DNA from: Arthrobacter nitrophenolicus
GTDB lineage: Bacteria > Actinomycetota > Actinomycetes > Actinomycetales > Micrococcaceae
Assembly: GCF_000332815.1 (NCBI RefSeq)
Contig: NZ_AOFD01000019.1
Coordinates: 1-64,000, forward strand
Direction: 5' to 3'
Length of the DNA stretch: 64,000 nt
The notes below the pieces were generated by a model that was not told the origin of the DNA, made no database searches, and saw only the letters and a list, made by a program, of their open reading frames with translations. The position numbers were made by a program, and so were the translations under genes. Each line of letters begins with the position of its first letter. The first letter of the stretch is position 1. Positions 8,445 to 18,762 of this stretch are shown one piece after another.

Positions 8445-9896
8445 ATGACCTCCAATCCACTTAATCCGTCCAACGGCGACGACACCCCCAAGGACCCGTT
8501 GACCGAAATGCTGCAGAACCTCATGGGCGGCAAGGGGATGGAGAACTTCGACCCCGCCGAGCTGGCCAAGGCTGCCGGGCTGCCCAATGACCCCAACCTG
8601 CTGGCCCAGATGTTCTCCCAGGTCCAGGCCATGATGAGTGCCCCGTCCGAGGGGCCCGTGAACTGGACGCTCGCACACGACAACGCCCGCCGGGTGGCCG
8701 CAAGCAGCTCCGACCCGTCGGTGACGTCCCAGCAGTCCCGCGATGTTGACGAAGCCCTGCGCCTGGCGGAGCTGTGGCTGGATCCCGTCACGGACCTGCC
8801 CGCCACCGGCCTGATCGGCCACGCCTGGTCGCGGGCGGAGTGGGTCGAGGCGACGCTTGGCACCTGGAAGCGGCTGACGGAGCCGGTGGCCAACAGCATC
8901 GCCAACGCGCTCTCCACCGCCATGACAGAACAGATGCCCGAGGAAATGAAGGCCATGATGGGCGGGGCCTCGTCCATGCTCCAGAACATGGGCGGAGCCA
9001 TCTTCGGCATGCAGCTGGGCCAGGCAATCGGCGCCCTCTCCGCGGACGTGGTCAGCTCCACCGATATCGGCGTGCCCCTGGTCGACCTTGAGATGGCGCT
9101 CCTGCCTGCGAATGTTGCCGCCTTCGGTGAGGGCCTGTCCCTCCCCGAGAACGACATCCGGCTCTTCCTCGCAGTGCGCGAGGCCGCCCATGCCCGCCTC
9201 TTTGTCCAGGTTCCCTGGCTGCGCGGGCACCTGCTCGGCGCCATCGAGGCGTACGCCCGGGGCATCCACATCGACACGTCCCGCATCGAGGAACTGGCAC
9301 GGGACCTCGATCCCAGCAACCCGGAAGGCATCCAGGAGGCCCTGTCCCAGGGCGTCTTCATGCCGCAGCGCACCCCTGCCCAGGAGCAGGCCCTGGAGAA
9401 GTTGGAAACAGCGCTCGCCCTCGTGGAGGGGTGGGTGGACGAACTGACTGCCGCCGCGACCGAGAAGATGCTGCCCTCCGCTTCGGCATTGCGGGAGACC
9501 GTGCGCCGACGCCGCGCCACCGGTGGTCCGGCCGAGCACGCCTTCGCCTCGCTGGTGGGGCTGGAACTGCGCCCGCGCCGGCTGCGTGACGCCGCCACCC
9601 TGTGGGCCACCCTGAAGGAAGAGCGCGGCATCGAAGGGCGCGACGCCATCTGGCACCACCCGGACCTGCTGCCCACGGCCGAGGACCTGGACGATCCCAA
9701 GGGCTTCAGCGGCCGGCGCAAACTGGCCGAGGCCAGCGACAGCGAAGTGGACGATGCCCTGCAGAAACTGCTCAACGGCGGTTTCGACACCCCGGCGCCG
9801 GACGCCGGCAAGGGAGAAGCAGCGGGCGGGGAAGAACCGGCCGGCGATAAAGAAACCAAGGACGACGACGGAGGCGACACCCAGCCGAAAGGCTGA
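8445..9896 (+). CDS. DUF2342 family putative zinc metalloprotease
   Basis: 483-residue soluble protein, divergent from the PDZ/UPF0182 pair. It matches the actinobacterial DUF2342 family (Rv3195 position), sometimes labelled zinc-dependent metalloprotease or F420-biosynthesis associated; neither role is demonstrated by the sequence. The conserved core is visible: a Gly/Met-rich segment GGAIFGMQLGQAIGALS (about 185-200), then LAVREAAHARLFVQVPWLRG near 240-260, with His in the region thought to bind metal. The C-terminus (from about 445) is acidic and disordered. The start ATG 8445 follows GGCGGGATC. Confidence 0.8.
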   Translation: MTSNPLNPSNGDDTPKDPLTEMLQNLMGGKGMENFDPAELAKAAGLPNDPNLLAQMFSQVQAMMSAPSEGPVNWTLAHDNARRVAASSSDPSVTSQQSRDVDEALRLAELWLDPVTDLPATGLIGHAWSRAEWVEATLGTWKRLTEPVANSIANALSTAMTEQMPEEMKAMMGGASSMLQNMGGAIFGMQLGQAIGALSADVVSSTDIGVPLVDLEMALLPANVAAFGEGLSLPENDIRLFLAVREAAHARLFVQVPWLRGHLLGAIEAYARGIHIDTSRIEELARDLDPSNPEGIQEALSQGVFMPQRTPAQEQALEKLETALALVEGWVDELTAAATEKMLPSASALRETVRRRRATGGPAEHAFASLVGLELRPRRLRDAATLWATLKEERGIEGRDAIWHHPDLLPTAEDLDDPKGFSGRRKLAEASDSEVDDALQKLLNGGFDTPAPDAGKGEAAGGEEPAGDKETKDDDGGDTQPKG

Positions 9897-9923
9897 GTTC
9901 CTTCGTGGCCGGGTGGGCCGCTG

Positions 9924-10592
9924 CTAGTCGGCGTCCCCCGGCCAGCCGTCCTGCTCCGGCCAGCCCTCCGGCTCCAGCCCTCCGCTGCCACCAGCTCCCC
10001 CGGCGGCGGCCAGGCCGCGGGCGGTGGCAAACGAAACGCCTTCCAGGAATGCCTTGGCGCGCTGGGTTTCCGGGTATGCCTCAAGCAGCTTCCAGAACGC
10101 TGCATTGTGCCCGGCCACCAGCAGATGGGCAAGCTCGTGCAGCAGGACATAGTCGATGACCCACTGCGGCATGGGACGGAGTTTGTCCGAGAGCCGGATG
10201 GTTCCGTCCGCGGGTGTTGCTGAACCCCACCGCGAGTTCTGGTTGCTCACCCACCTTACGGACGTTGGGACGGCGCGCCCGCCCAGGTAGCGTCCCGAGA
10301 GGTGGGTGGCGTGGGCGGCAAGTGCGGCGTCCGAGGCGGGTCGCCTCCGGCCGGAAGCCGCGCGCCGCTCCCCCTGCCGCTGCAGCTTGGCCAGCATGCG
10401 CCGGACCCACTCGGACTCCTGGGCTGCCGTGAACCGGGCCGGAATGGCGACGACGGCTGTCCCGTTCTCCCAGAAAGCCACCACGGTGCGGGTACGGCGG
10501 GCGGAACGGCGTACCTCCACCGGCGCGCCCTCCGCGGTGGTGGTCAGGGGCGCAACTGCCCGCCGGCTCCCTGCCGCGGCTCCGGGGCTCAC
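9924..10592 (-). CDS. YgjP-like (WLM/M48-type) metallopeptidase domain protein
   Basis: 222-residue protein whose C-terminal half carries a gluzincin motif, LLHELAHLLVAGHNAAFW (HELAH with a following His), as in YgjP/WLM (DUF45) zinc peptidases. The upstream segment SVRWVSNQNSRWGSATPADGTIRLS is also characteristic of that family. The N-terminal third is basic. The start is GTG 10592, which overlaps the uvrD2 stop by 4 bases (GTGA), implying translational coupling with the helicase. An alternative frame extension to 10667 would run into uvrD2. The substrate is unknown. It converges on the DUF2342 gene 27 bases away. Confidence 0.8.
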   Translation of the reverse strand: MSPGAAAGSRRAVAPLTTTAEGAPVEVRRSARRTRTVVAFWENGTAVVAIPARFTAAQESEWVRRMLAKLQRQGERRAASGRRRPASDAALAAHATHLSGRYLGGRAVPTSVRWVSNQNSRWGSATPADGTIRLSDKLRPMPQWVIDYVLLHELAHLLVAGHNAAFWKLLEAYPETQRAKAFLEGVSFATARGLAAAGGAGGSGGLEPEGWPEQDGWPGDAD

Positions 10593-12722
10593 AGGGCGGT
10601 GCTTTCGGCCAGGACCCGGAGCACGTCTTCCCCGTATTTCTCCAGCTTCGAAGGGCCCACCCCGCAAGTCCGGCCAGTTCCTCCAGCGACGCCGGGCGGG
10701 CCTCGGCGATGGCTGTCAGGGTGGCGTCGGTGAAGACCACGAAGGCGGGGATGTCCGCGGACACTGCCACTGACCGGCGCCAGTTCCGGAGGGCGTCGAA
10801 GGTCTGTTCCTCGTAGCCCGGCGGGCAGGCGTTGCAGCGTCCCACCTTGCGCTCGGCGCCGGTGGCAAGCATGCTTCCGCACACCCTGCAGACAGCGGGA
10901 GCGGCTGCCTTCCGGCGGGGAGCCGGACCCTTTCCGCGGGTGCTCGAGCTCGCCACCGATGCGGGCCGGAGCCCGTCAAGGAACCTGGACGGCTTGCGGT
11001 TGGCGCGGCCGCCGGGCGTCCTGGCCGTACTCCAGGACAGAGCAAGATGTTCGCGGGCGCGGGTGATCCCGACGTAGAGGAGCCGGCGCTCCTCGTCCAC
11101 GGATTCCGGCGAGTCGGCGAAGGAGATGGGCATCAGGCCCTCGCTGAGCCCCACGAGGAACACGGCATCCCATTCCAGGCCCTTGGCGGCGTGGAGGGAT
11201 GCCAGCGTCACCCCCTGGACTGTGGGCGCGTGCTGGGCCAGCGAGCGTTCCTGGAGTTCATTGACGAAGTCCACCAGGCCAAACTGCGGTCCCCGGTTCT
11301 GGACGAGTTCGTCGGCCAGCGCCACCAGCGCCGCCAGCGATTCCCAGCGCTCCCGGAGCGCGCCGCCGCTGTGTGGCGCGGAGTCTGTGTAGCCGAGGGA
11401 GGCGACGATGTCCCGGACCAGCTGCCCCAGCGGCTCCGGCGCATCGGCTTCGCTGGCTGCCCTGGTGGCAGCCCGGAGCTGGAGGATGGCGTCACGGACT
11501 TCCTTGCGCGCGAAGAACCGCTCGCCGCCGCGGAGCTGGTAGCCGATGCCGGCGGCGGCCAGCGCCTGCTCGTAGGCCTCGGACTGGCCGTTGGTCCGGA
11601 ACAGGATGGCCACCTCGCTGGCGGGAGTGCCGGCGTCGATGAGGGCCTTGATCTTCTGCGCCACGGTGGCGGCCTCGGCTTCGTCGTCAGCGCATTCCGT
11701 GAACGTGGGCACCGGGCCTGCCGGCCGCTGCGCCACGAGCTGCAGGGGCGTAGCCCATGCGGCATCCGCTGCCGGTCCCCCGCTGCGCCGCGCCGCGAGG
11801 AGGTCGTTGGCCAGCTTCACCACCTGCGGGGTGGAGCGGTAGTCCCTGATCAGTTTGACCACACTGGCCTGGGGATAGCGCGCCTTGAAGTCCAGGAGAT
11901 GCCGGGGCGATGCGCCCGTGAAGGAGTAGATGGTCTGGCTGGCGTCACCCACGACGCACAGTTCGTCGCGCCCGCCCAGCCACAGATCCAGGAGCCGCTG
12001 CTGCAGCGGTGACACGTCCTGGTACTCGTCAACCACGAAATGCCGGTACTGCTCCCGGACGGTGGCGGCAACCCGCTCGTCTTCCTGCAGGATCCCGACC
12101 GTGATCAGCAGGACGTCCTCGAAATCAATGACGTTGCGGTCGGTCTTGACATCCTCGTAGGCCTGGAAGACCCGGGCCACAGCCGTGAGGTCAAAGCCGC
12201 CCGGTGTACCCCTCCCCTGGGCGTTCTCCAGGTAGTTGGCAGGAGTCAGCATGGACACCTTGGCCCATTCGATTTCCGACGCCAGGTCGCGGATGGAGGC
12301 CCTGTCCGTGCTCAGCCGTAACCGCCGGGCCGCCTCCGCGAGCATCTGGGCCTTGTGGTCCAGGAGGTTGGGAAGCGAGCCGCCAACGGCCTGCGGCCAG
12401 AAGAACTGGAGCTGGCGCAGGGCGGCGGCGTGGAAGGTGCGGGCCTGGACGTTGCCCGCTCCAAGGTCCCGGAGCCTGCTGCGCATTTCGGCAGCGGCCC
12501 GGGCAGTGAATGTGACGGCCAGCAGCCGCTGCGGGGTATACACGCCCGAGTGGACGCCGTAGGCGATGCGGTGGGTGATGGCCCGGGTCTTTCCCGTCCC
12601 GGCGCCGGCGAGCACGCACAGGGGCCCGTTGAGGTGCTCGCAACCTCGCGCTGTTCAGCGTCCAGCCCGCCAAGGATCCGGTCCTCAAGCGATGCCGCCC
12701 CGTCAAAAATTTCTGTAGTCAC
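10589..12722 (-). CDS. uvrD2: ATP-dependent DNA helicase UvrD2 (two frameshifts)
   Basis: Superfamily 1A 3'-5' helicase of about 711 residues. All motor motifs are present: GAGTGKTRAITHRIAYG (Walker A), VVDEYQDVSPLQQRLLDLW (motif II), VGDASQTIYSFTGA (III), SLHAAKGLEWDAVFLVG (V) and RRLLYVGITRARE (VI). Two UvrD2 hallmarks follow: a tetracysteine motif (CRVCG then CNACP) and a C-terminal HRDC domain ending near VGPSKLEKYGEDVLRVLAE. The given sequence breaks the frame near 12638 (before HLNGPLCVLAGAG) and near 10661 (before GVGPSKLEK); one restored base at each repairs it. The start GTG 12722 begins VTTEIFDGAASLEDRI. UvrD2 is essential in M. tuberculosis, where it also neighbours nudC. Confidence 0.92.
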
Positions 12723-12778
12723 TTCTGCTGCTTTTGTGTCTCGACTACCGCATGCTTGGAGTCTGGTGGATAAGGGAT

Positions 12779-13801
12779 CTAGGCGCCGGCGCGGTCCTCG
12801 ATCCGCCCGCCGTACCAATGCTCGATGAGCGCCCGTGCGATGGAGAGCCTGCTGGAAATGGTGATGTCACCCCTGAGCACGGCTTCCTGCAGTTCCTCCC
12901 GGCTGAACCAGCGCGCCCTGGTGACTTCCACGCCGTCGGGCGTTGCCTCGGCATCTTCGGTGACGGCGGTAAATCCAAGCATAAGGGAGGCCGGGAAGGG
13001 CCAGGACTGCGAGCCGAGATACTGGCAGGCAGTGACGCGTACTCCCACTTCCTCAAACACTTCCCGCACGACTGCCTGTTCCAGTGATTCGCCGGGTTCA
13101 ACGAACCCGGCGAGGGTGGAGAAGTTCTTCGCGTCCACCGGGCCTCCGCCGCCCAGAAGCAGCCGCCCGTCGGGCCCCACCACGGTGACGATGATGGCGG
13201 GGTCAGTCCGCGGATAGTGTTCGGACGAATCTGCCGGGCAGCGGCGCATCCAGCCGCCGGCCTCCACCAGGGTGGGCGTCCCGCACCGCGGACAGTGCGT
13301 GTGGCCGGCATGCCAGTTGGCGATGGCGCTTGCCTCAACAAACAAGGCAGTGCCGGTTTCCGTCAGCCCTGCTGCTACATCACGGAATCCTGCCCAGGCG
13401 GCACCGCCCGGAATGCCCGCGGTGCCCGGCTCCACCGGCTCTGGCAGGACGAAAAGCAGCAGCTCCGTGCCGGCGGGAAGGTCGGAGCCCGGCAGGGCAG
13501 CGCCGAGGTAGATCATCAGCCCGGGAGTGGCCGAGACAGCTGACAGACCGTCCAGCAGGCCCTTGGCGCCGGCCATGAAAAGGTTCCCGTCCTGCACCAG
13601 TCCCTGCCGCCCGGACAGGACGACTGCCAGCGTGCCTGGTGCGGCCAGGAGTTCGTCCACCATCCCGGGCCGGGCCCGAACGGCCGATCCCCTGTCCACC
13701 AGCGCCGGCCGGACAGGAAGCAGGGTGTCCCGGAGGTGGTTGGCCGGCAGCAGCGCCGGCGCTCCCTGATGGACCGGTGTGACAGACTCCGCGTGGCTCA
13801 T
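12779..13801 (-). CDS. nudC: NAD(+)/NADH diphosphatase (NudC, Nudix)
   Basis: Hydrolyses NAD(H) to NMN(H) and AMP and can remove NAD caps from RNA. The 340-residue protein has an N-terminal variable domain, a zinc ribbon near residues 155-175, and the Nudix box GFVEPGESLEQAVVREVFEE with the final VGV, near residue 225. The family-specific motif after the box reads SQSWPFPAS, one residue from the usual SQPWPFPxS. The zinc ribbon has CPRC but its second half reads CPADS, so the fourth Cys is replaced. The start ATG 13801 is set by a leaderless-type TACGGT 6 bases upstream; an upstream open stretch to 14107 overlaps the divergent gene and is not supported. uvrD2 follows 56 bases downstream. Confidence 0.9.
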   Translation of the reverse strand: MSHAESVTPVHQGAPALLPANHLRDTLLPVRPALVDRGSAVRARPGMVDELLAAPGTLAVVLSGRQGLVQDGNLFMAGAKGLLDGLSAVSATPGLMIYLGAALPGSDLPAGTELLLFVLPEPVEPGTAGIPGGAAWAGFRDVAAGLTETGTALFVEASAIANWHAGHTHCPRCGTPTLVEAGGWMRRCPADSSEHYPRTDPAIIVTVVGPDGRLLLGGGGPVDAKNFSTLAGFVEPGESLEQAVVREVFEEVGVRVTACQYLGSQSWPFPASLMLGFTAVTEDAEATPDGVEVTRARWFSREELQEAVLRGDITISSRLSIARALIEHWYGGRIEDRAGA

Positions 13802-13807
13802 GCATCC

Positions 13808-13813
13808 ACCGTA
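13808..13813 (-). promoter_or_regulatory. -10 element TACGGT, leaderless nudC
   Basis: TACGGT ends 6 bases before the nudC ATG at 13801, with no ribosome binding site. It faces the divergent element at 13934-13939. Confidence 0.5.
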
Positions 13814-13933
13814 CTGACATGGACCGACAATCCGCATTTCCGCCGTGGCCTTCCGCCCTGCGCTGGTATCCCCCATTTGCACCGATCTGAAGACTCGCCG
13901 CCCGCAGACCGGTGACTTGGACGGCAGGCAATC

Positions 13934-13939
13934 TACCGT
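13934..13939 (+). promoter_or_regulatory. -10 element TACCGT, leaderless phosphotransferase
   Basis: TACCGT ends 6 bases before GTG 13946 and there is no ribosome binding site. It supports GTG 13946 as the true start. Confidence 0.5.
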
Positions 13940-13945
13940 GGAACG

Positions 13946-15175
13946 GTGAGAAGAAAACCGATTGAACTGGCAGCCGTTGCAACCGCGGCAGTCCCTGGAC
14001 TGACCCCAACGGCCGTTAGCTCTGCCCCGGATGATCCCGCAGACTTCGATTCGGCCCTGCTCCTGGATTCGGAGGGCAAACGCTGGCGTGTCCGGTCCCC
14101 CCGGCACGCGGAGGCCAGCGCCCGGCTGGAAACCGAGTTTCTGGTGCTGCGGGCCTTCGCACCCGGAATCCGGGCGGAACTTCCGTTCCTGATGCCCACG
14201 GTGGCGGGCAGCGTACGGCTTGGCACCCTGAGCACGTTTGTCTACTCACACCTGGCCGGAAGCACCCGGAGCGTTGAGGAGCTGACCGCAGGCCCGCAAG
14301 CCCTGGCCCGCGAAATCGGCGCGGCGCTGGCAGCTATCCACGACCTGCCCCGGGCACTGGTCAGCAACGCCGACCTGCCCAGCTACACGCCCAACGAATT
14401 CCGCCAGCGCAGGCTGAATGAACTGGACCAGGCGGCCACCACCGGAAAGATTCCGCCGGCGCTCCTGCTGCGGTGGGAGCACGCCATGGAGGATGTCTCC
14501 CTGTGGCGCTTCAATCCCTGCGTGGTCCACGGCGACCTGCACGAGGACAACATCCTGGTGGAAGGCCAGCGCGTCACGGCCGTGACCGGATGGACCGACC
14601 TCAGGATCGGCGACCCCGCTGACGACTTCGCCTGGCTGGTGGCCTCCAACGAGCAGGACTTCGTGGATGCTGTCCTCGCCGGCTATACGGCAAGCCGGCG
14701 CGACACTCCGGACAACCACCTGCTGCGCAGGGCCGCCCTTTCGGCCGAATTCGCCCTGGCCCAGTACCTGGTCAAGGGAATTGCTGCTGGCGATCCGGCC
14801 ATGGTGGCGGAGGCGGAAGGCATGCTGGAAACCCTCGCGAACGATATCGCCGAGCACGGCGGCCAACCCATCAGTGTTGAGCCGCAGCCCACCGCCGGGA
14901 CCGCCCCCGGCGCAGGAGTGTCCGACGGTGGCCCCGGACCAGGTGCGGCGCCCGTAACCGTCCTTCCCGTCCCGGCACAGCCGGCGGTGGAAGTTGTTCC
15001 CGTCCCGGTCAAGCCGGCGGTTGAGGTTGTTCCCGTCCCCGTCCAGCCGGCGGTCCACGTGACACCCATCCCCGCCGAGCCGGAGCAGGCGGCGGGCGGG
15101 AAACAGCACTCCCCGGAAGCAGCCGACGATACGTCCACCGCCGCGCTTCCGATCATCAACGCCCGGCAGTCCTAG
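13946..15175 (+). CDS. Aminoglycoside/macrolide-type phosphotransferase family protein
   Basis: 409 residues with an APH/macrolide 2'-phosphotransferase-like kinase fold in the first 310. The catalytic loop is clear: VVHGDLHEDNILVE near residue 193 (Asp base and Asn), followed by the metal-binding Asp in RIGDPADDFAWLV near 220. Despite the name, chromosomal members of this family in actinobacteria are mostly of unknown substrate, and nothing here shows antibiotic resistance. The last 100 residues are a Pro/Val-rich linker with an 11-residue repeat (see 14981-15079), unusual for a kinase and suggesting a disordered or scaffold tail. It is divergent from nudC by 144 bases and converges on adnB. 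Confidence 0.78.
   Translation: MRRKPIELAAVATAAVPGLTPTAVSSAPDDPADFDSALLLDSEGKRWRVRSPRHAEASARLETEFLVLRAFAPGIRAELPFLMPTVAGSVRLGTLSTFVYSHLAGSTRSVEELTAGPQALAREIGAALAAIHDLPRALVSNADLPSYTPNEFRQRRLNELDQAATTGKIPPALLLRWEHAMEDVSLWRFNPCVVHGDLHEDNILVEGQRVTAVTGWTDLRIGDPADDFAWLVASNEQDFVDAVLAGYTASRRDTPDNHLLRRAALSAEFALAQYLVKGIAAGDPAMVAEAEGMLETLANDIAEHGGQPISVEPQPTAGTAPGAGVSDGGPGPGAAPVTVLPVPAQPAVEVVPVPVKPAVEVVPVPVQPAVHVTPIPAEPEQAAGGKQHSPEAADDTSTAALPIINARQS
14981..15079 (+). repeat. Three tandem 33-base coding repeats
   Basis: Three consecutive 33-base units (14981-15013, 15014-15046, 15047-15079) encode PAVEVVPVPVK, PAVEVVPVPVQ and PAVHVTPIPAE; a degenerate part-unit precedes them. The first two units are nearly identical at the DNA level. 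Confidence 0.85.
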
Positions 15176-15226
15176 CAGGGGACGCCAGCCAGGATCCGCC
15201 CGCCCTGATCCGCCAGCCCAGCGCGG

Positions 15227-18200
15227 TCACCTGGAATCCAGGGCTGCGCTGACGATGGCTTCCAGTTCCTCGGCCGTTCCGAGGTCATGGGGCCGGACCA
15301 CCTCGTTGTCGGCCACATAGAAGAACGCTGCCCGCACTTCCTCGAGCGGAACGTTCTTCAGGCGTGCCCACGCCAGCCGGTAAACGGCCAGCTGCACCGA
15401 GCGGGCCCGCAACTGGGCACCGGAGGGACGGCGTCCGGTCTTCCAGTCCACCAGGTCCCAGCAGCCGTCGGCGTCCCGGAAGACGGCGTCGATCCGGCCG
15501 CGAACAACCACCTCGCCCACGCGGGTTTCCACGGGGACCTCCACGAAGGCAGGCGATCGCTCGGCCCAGGGTGAGGCGCGGAACGTTGCCACCATGGAAT
15601 CGAGGTCGTACGCGGCGTCGATGTGGTCGTCGGAACCGGGAGCCTCGCCCAGATCGAGCATGCCGGCGGTACCAAAGTATTCCTCCACCCAGGCGTGGAA
15701 GGCAGTTCCTTTGCGTGCCGACATTCCGGGCTCACGCGGAACCGGCCGGCGGAGCCTGGCGAGCACGTCCGACGGGTCGTTTCCAAGGTCCACCAGCATG
15801 GATGCGGAGATATGGCCGGGCAGGTGCACATCCTGGCCGTAGGACCGTTTGGCCCGGCGCTCCAGCAGCAGCGCGGCTTCCCGCGCCCACCCCGCCGCCG
15901 GTCCAGCCAGGCCGGTGCTGCCTGCGGGGCTGCCTCCAGCATCCGCTGGTCCGGATAACGGCTGGTGATTCCCTGCGGCCTCGAGTTCGGCCAGAACGAG
16001 GGCAGCAGCCCTGTCCATGGCCTCCCTGCGGCCCCCGGCCAGCCGGAGCCGCTCCCCTGTCCGGGGATCCACGGGGCCTTCAAGGGGGTCGTAAGGCCAC
16101 CCTGCCACTTCGGTTTCAGTGGACAGTGGGCTGCTTTCGGGCAGGGCGTCTTCGGCCAGGGACAGTGGATGGACCGAGGCCCGGTCCGGCTGCCATCCGG
16201 GTTCACGAGGATGTCCAGTTCGGCCAGGAACGGGGACATCTCCGCCCTGGCGGCGCGCGATCCCACCCAGGCGGCACTGGAAGCCCACAGGACGTGCTTG
16301 GCCCGGGTGTAGGCAACGTAGGCCAGGCGGCGCTCCTCTGATTCCCCATGCGCCTGCACGGCAGCCTTAAAATCCTTTTCCGCGTCCAGCCAGCCCTTCT
16401 GGTCCGGCTGGTCGAGGTCCCATTGGGGCAGGTCCGCACGGTCGCCCCGGAGGGGCCACGGAAGCGCCGCGCTCCCGCTGCTCCAGCGGGAGTCCTTGTC
16501 GCTGGGAAACGCCCCGGCGTTCAGCCCGGGCACGAAAACAACGTCCCATTCCAGGCCCTTGGACGCGTGGACGGTGAGGAGCTGGACTGCCTCACGGTTG
16601 ACATCGCCGGGCGGGGCTTCGAGCCCGTTCTCCTCGGCGGCTGCAGCCTCGAGCCAGGCGAGGAAGGCAAGTATGTCCACCCGCTGGGAGGTGCGAAGAA
16701 AGCCCGCGGCGGCGTCCTGGAAGGCGTCCAGGTTGCGGCGCGCCTGGTGGATGCTGACCCCTGGGCGTGCCGCGACTTCGATGTCCAGGAGCATGGCCCG
16801 TTCCACTTCCCCAAGGAGTGTGGTGAGATCGTCACCCAGGTAGCCGCGGAGCTGCCGCAGTTCGGCCGAGAGCTGCAGCAGGCGGCCGCGGGCCACGGCG
16901 CTCAGGCACCGGCCGCTGGAGGATGTCCATCCTTCGCGTGGCAGCCAGTCCAGCGCTTCCACGAGGCTGGCGCCATCCGTCAGGTCCCCCTCGAGGACCG
17001 CGGCATCCTCGTCGGATGAATCGTCGTCGGACCGCTCCGCGGCCTGCCCCCGCCGGCGGGCCAGATGGCTGGACCAGTCCCGCAGGGCCATCAGGTCCGC
17101 CGGTCCAATCCGCCACCTCGCTCCGGCCAGCAGCCGCATGAGCGAGTCTGACCGGCCAGGGTCCGCCAGTACCCGGAGGGTGGCCACGAGGTCCACCACC
17201 TCGGGTGTGTCCAGGAGTCCGCCGAGGCCCACGATCTCGTAGGGGATGCTCCTGGCCTCAAGCTGGCGGCGGACCACCTCCATTTGCGCACGCCGCCGGC
17301 ACAGTACGGCAATGGCCGGCGGCACGGGTGTGCCATCGGGCTTCAGTTCGAAGTCGGTCGCCCGGTATCTCAGGACATCCCCGGCAAGGGCCGCCGCTTC
17401 CTCCACGTCGCTGCCGAACCGGCCAAGCACCACCGACCCCTGGGCAGCATGGGGGCTGGGCTGCAACGGCGGCACATGCGCGGTCTGCGCTCCCTTGCCG
17501 CCTGCAGGTCCACGCTGCGCTTCGGCTTTGACCAGCGCCTCCGACATCACGTTCGCTGCCGCCAGGATGGAGCGTCCGTTCCGCCAGGCGGTGGTCAGGT
17601 AGGACGTGGGCGCAGGCGCCCAGCCCGCCTGCCCGTTCACGGATTCCTGGCGGACAGGAAACTCGCGGACGAAGTGGAACAGCTGGCCGGCCGAGGCACC
17701 GCGGAAACCATAGATGGACTGGTTTGGGTCCCCGACGGCCGTGACGGCGTGCCCGCCGCCGAAGAGCCGCGAGAACAGGACGAGCTGGGCGTGCGAGGTG
17801 TCCTGAAACTCGTCCAGCAGGACAACTTTGTACCGTTGGCGTTCCATGTGCGCGGCCATCGGAACATCCCGTGCCACCTTCGCTGCGAGCGCCACCAGGT
17901 CACCGAAATCGAGGGCGCCACGTGCCCGCTTTGCTTCGGCATACCTGCCCACCATGTCAGCGACCCTGGCCCGGGTGCGAAGCATCGCGGCCAGCTCTGC
18001 CGCGGCCTGCGGAGGGTTCTTCTTCTTGTCTGCCAGGTAGGGGAGCGACTCGAAGTCCGAGAGCCGCGCCATGAGCCAGGCCTCGACGTCTTCCGGTTCC
18101 TGGAGGTGTTCGGCGCATTCTCCGGCGAGCTGGATAACGGCCTTCACCAGGGTGGACTTGGCGGCACGGAAGTGTGCATATTCGCCGTCGTACGCTTCCA

Positions 18201-18762
18201 CCACTTCGCTGGCCAGCTGCCACGCCTGGGCCCCGCCCAGCAGGACCACGTCCCGTTCCACGCCCAGCCGCAGCCCGTAGTCGGAAACGATCCCGCTTGC
18301 GAAGGAGTGGTAGGTGGACACCTTGGGTTCCAGGGCGTCGCTGCTGAGCAGGCCTTCCGGAAAGACCTGGTGCGCAGTGTCGCCGGCAACCAGCCGCTGA
18401 AGGGCCACCAGCTTGGCGCGGATCCGCGATGCGAGTTCCCCGGCCGCCTTCCTGGTGAACGTCACGCCGAGGACTTCCTCGGGCCGCACCCAGCCGTTGG
18501 CCACGAGCCACACCACCCGGTCCGCCATGGTGGCTGTCTTGCCGGAGCCGGCACCGGCGATGACCAGCCGCGGGGTGAGCGGTGAGGAGATGATGGCGGA
18601 TTGTTCGGCGGTCGGCATGTTCTTTTCACCCAGGAGCACCGATAGCTCCTCGGGGCTGAACCGCGCCTCCGTCGGCCGGGCAGGCGCGGCGACCGCCGCT
18701 GACTGCCCGGCATCCGGATCAGCACCCTGCCGGCCGGGCAGCAGGTCGAGGTTGTTGGTCAT
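15227..18762 (-). CDS. adnB: AdnB-like UvrD/RecB helicase-nuclease subunit (frameshift)
   Basis: About 1178 residues. The N-terminal UvrD-type motor has GAGSGKTATMADRVVWLVA (near residue 70), LLDEFQDTSHAQLVLFSRLF, VGDPNQSIYGFRGASAGQL, LLTVHASKGLEWDVVFVPGL and RRLAYVAYTRAKH. The C-terminal RecB-family nuclease domain has RGRIDAVFRDADGCWDLVDW, KTGRRP, then QLAVYRLAW, the D-(D/E)xK-QxxxY pattern. Together with AdnA it would form the mycobacterial-type AdnAB complex that resects double-strand breaks. The strong Walker A and the order nudC-adnB-adnA point to AdnB (Rv3201c). The frame breaks near 16194 after ILVNPDG; one base restored leads into QPDRASVHPLSLAEDALP. The start ATG 18762 overlaps the adnA stop by 4 bases (ATGA). 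Confidence 0.88.

Noticed and set aside
14981..15079. CRISPR-like repeat array
   Set aside because: The 33-base units are contiguous coding repeats without spacers.
13946..15175. Antibiotic-resistance gene
   Set aside because: The APH-like fold alone does not show drug phosphorylation; chromosomal housekeeping context argues against acquired resistance.
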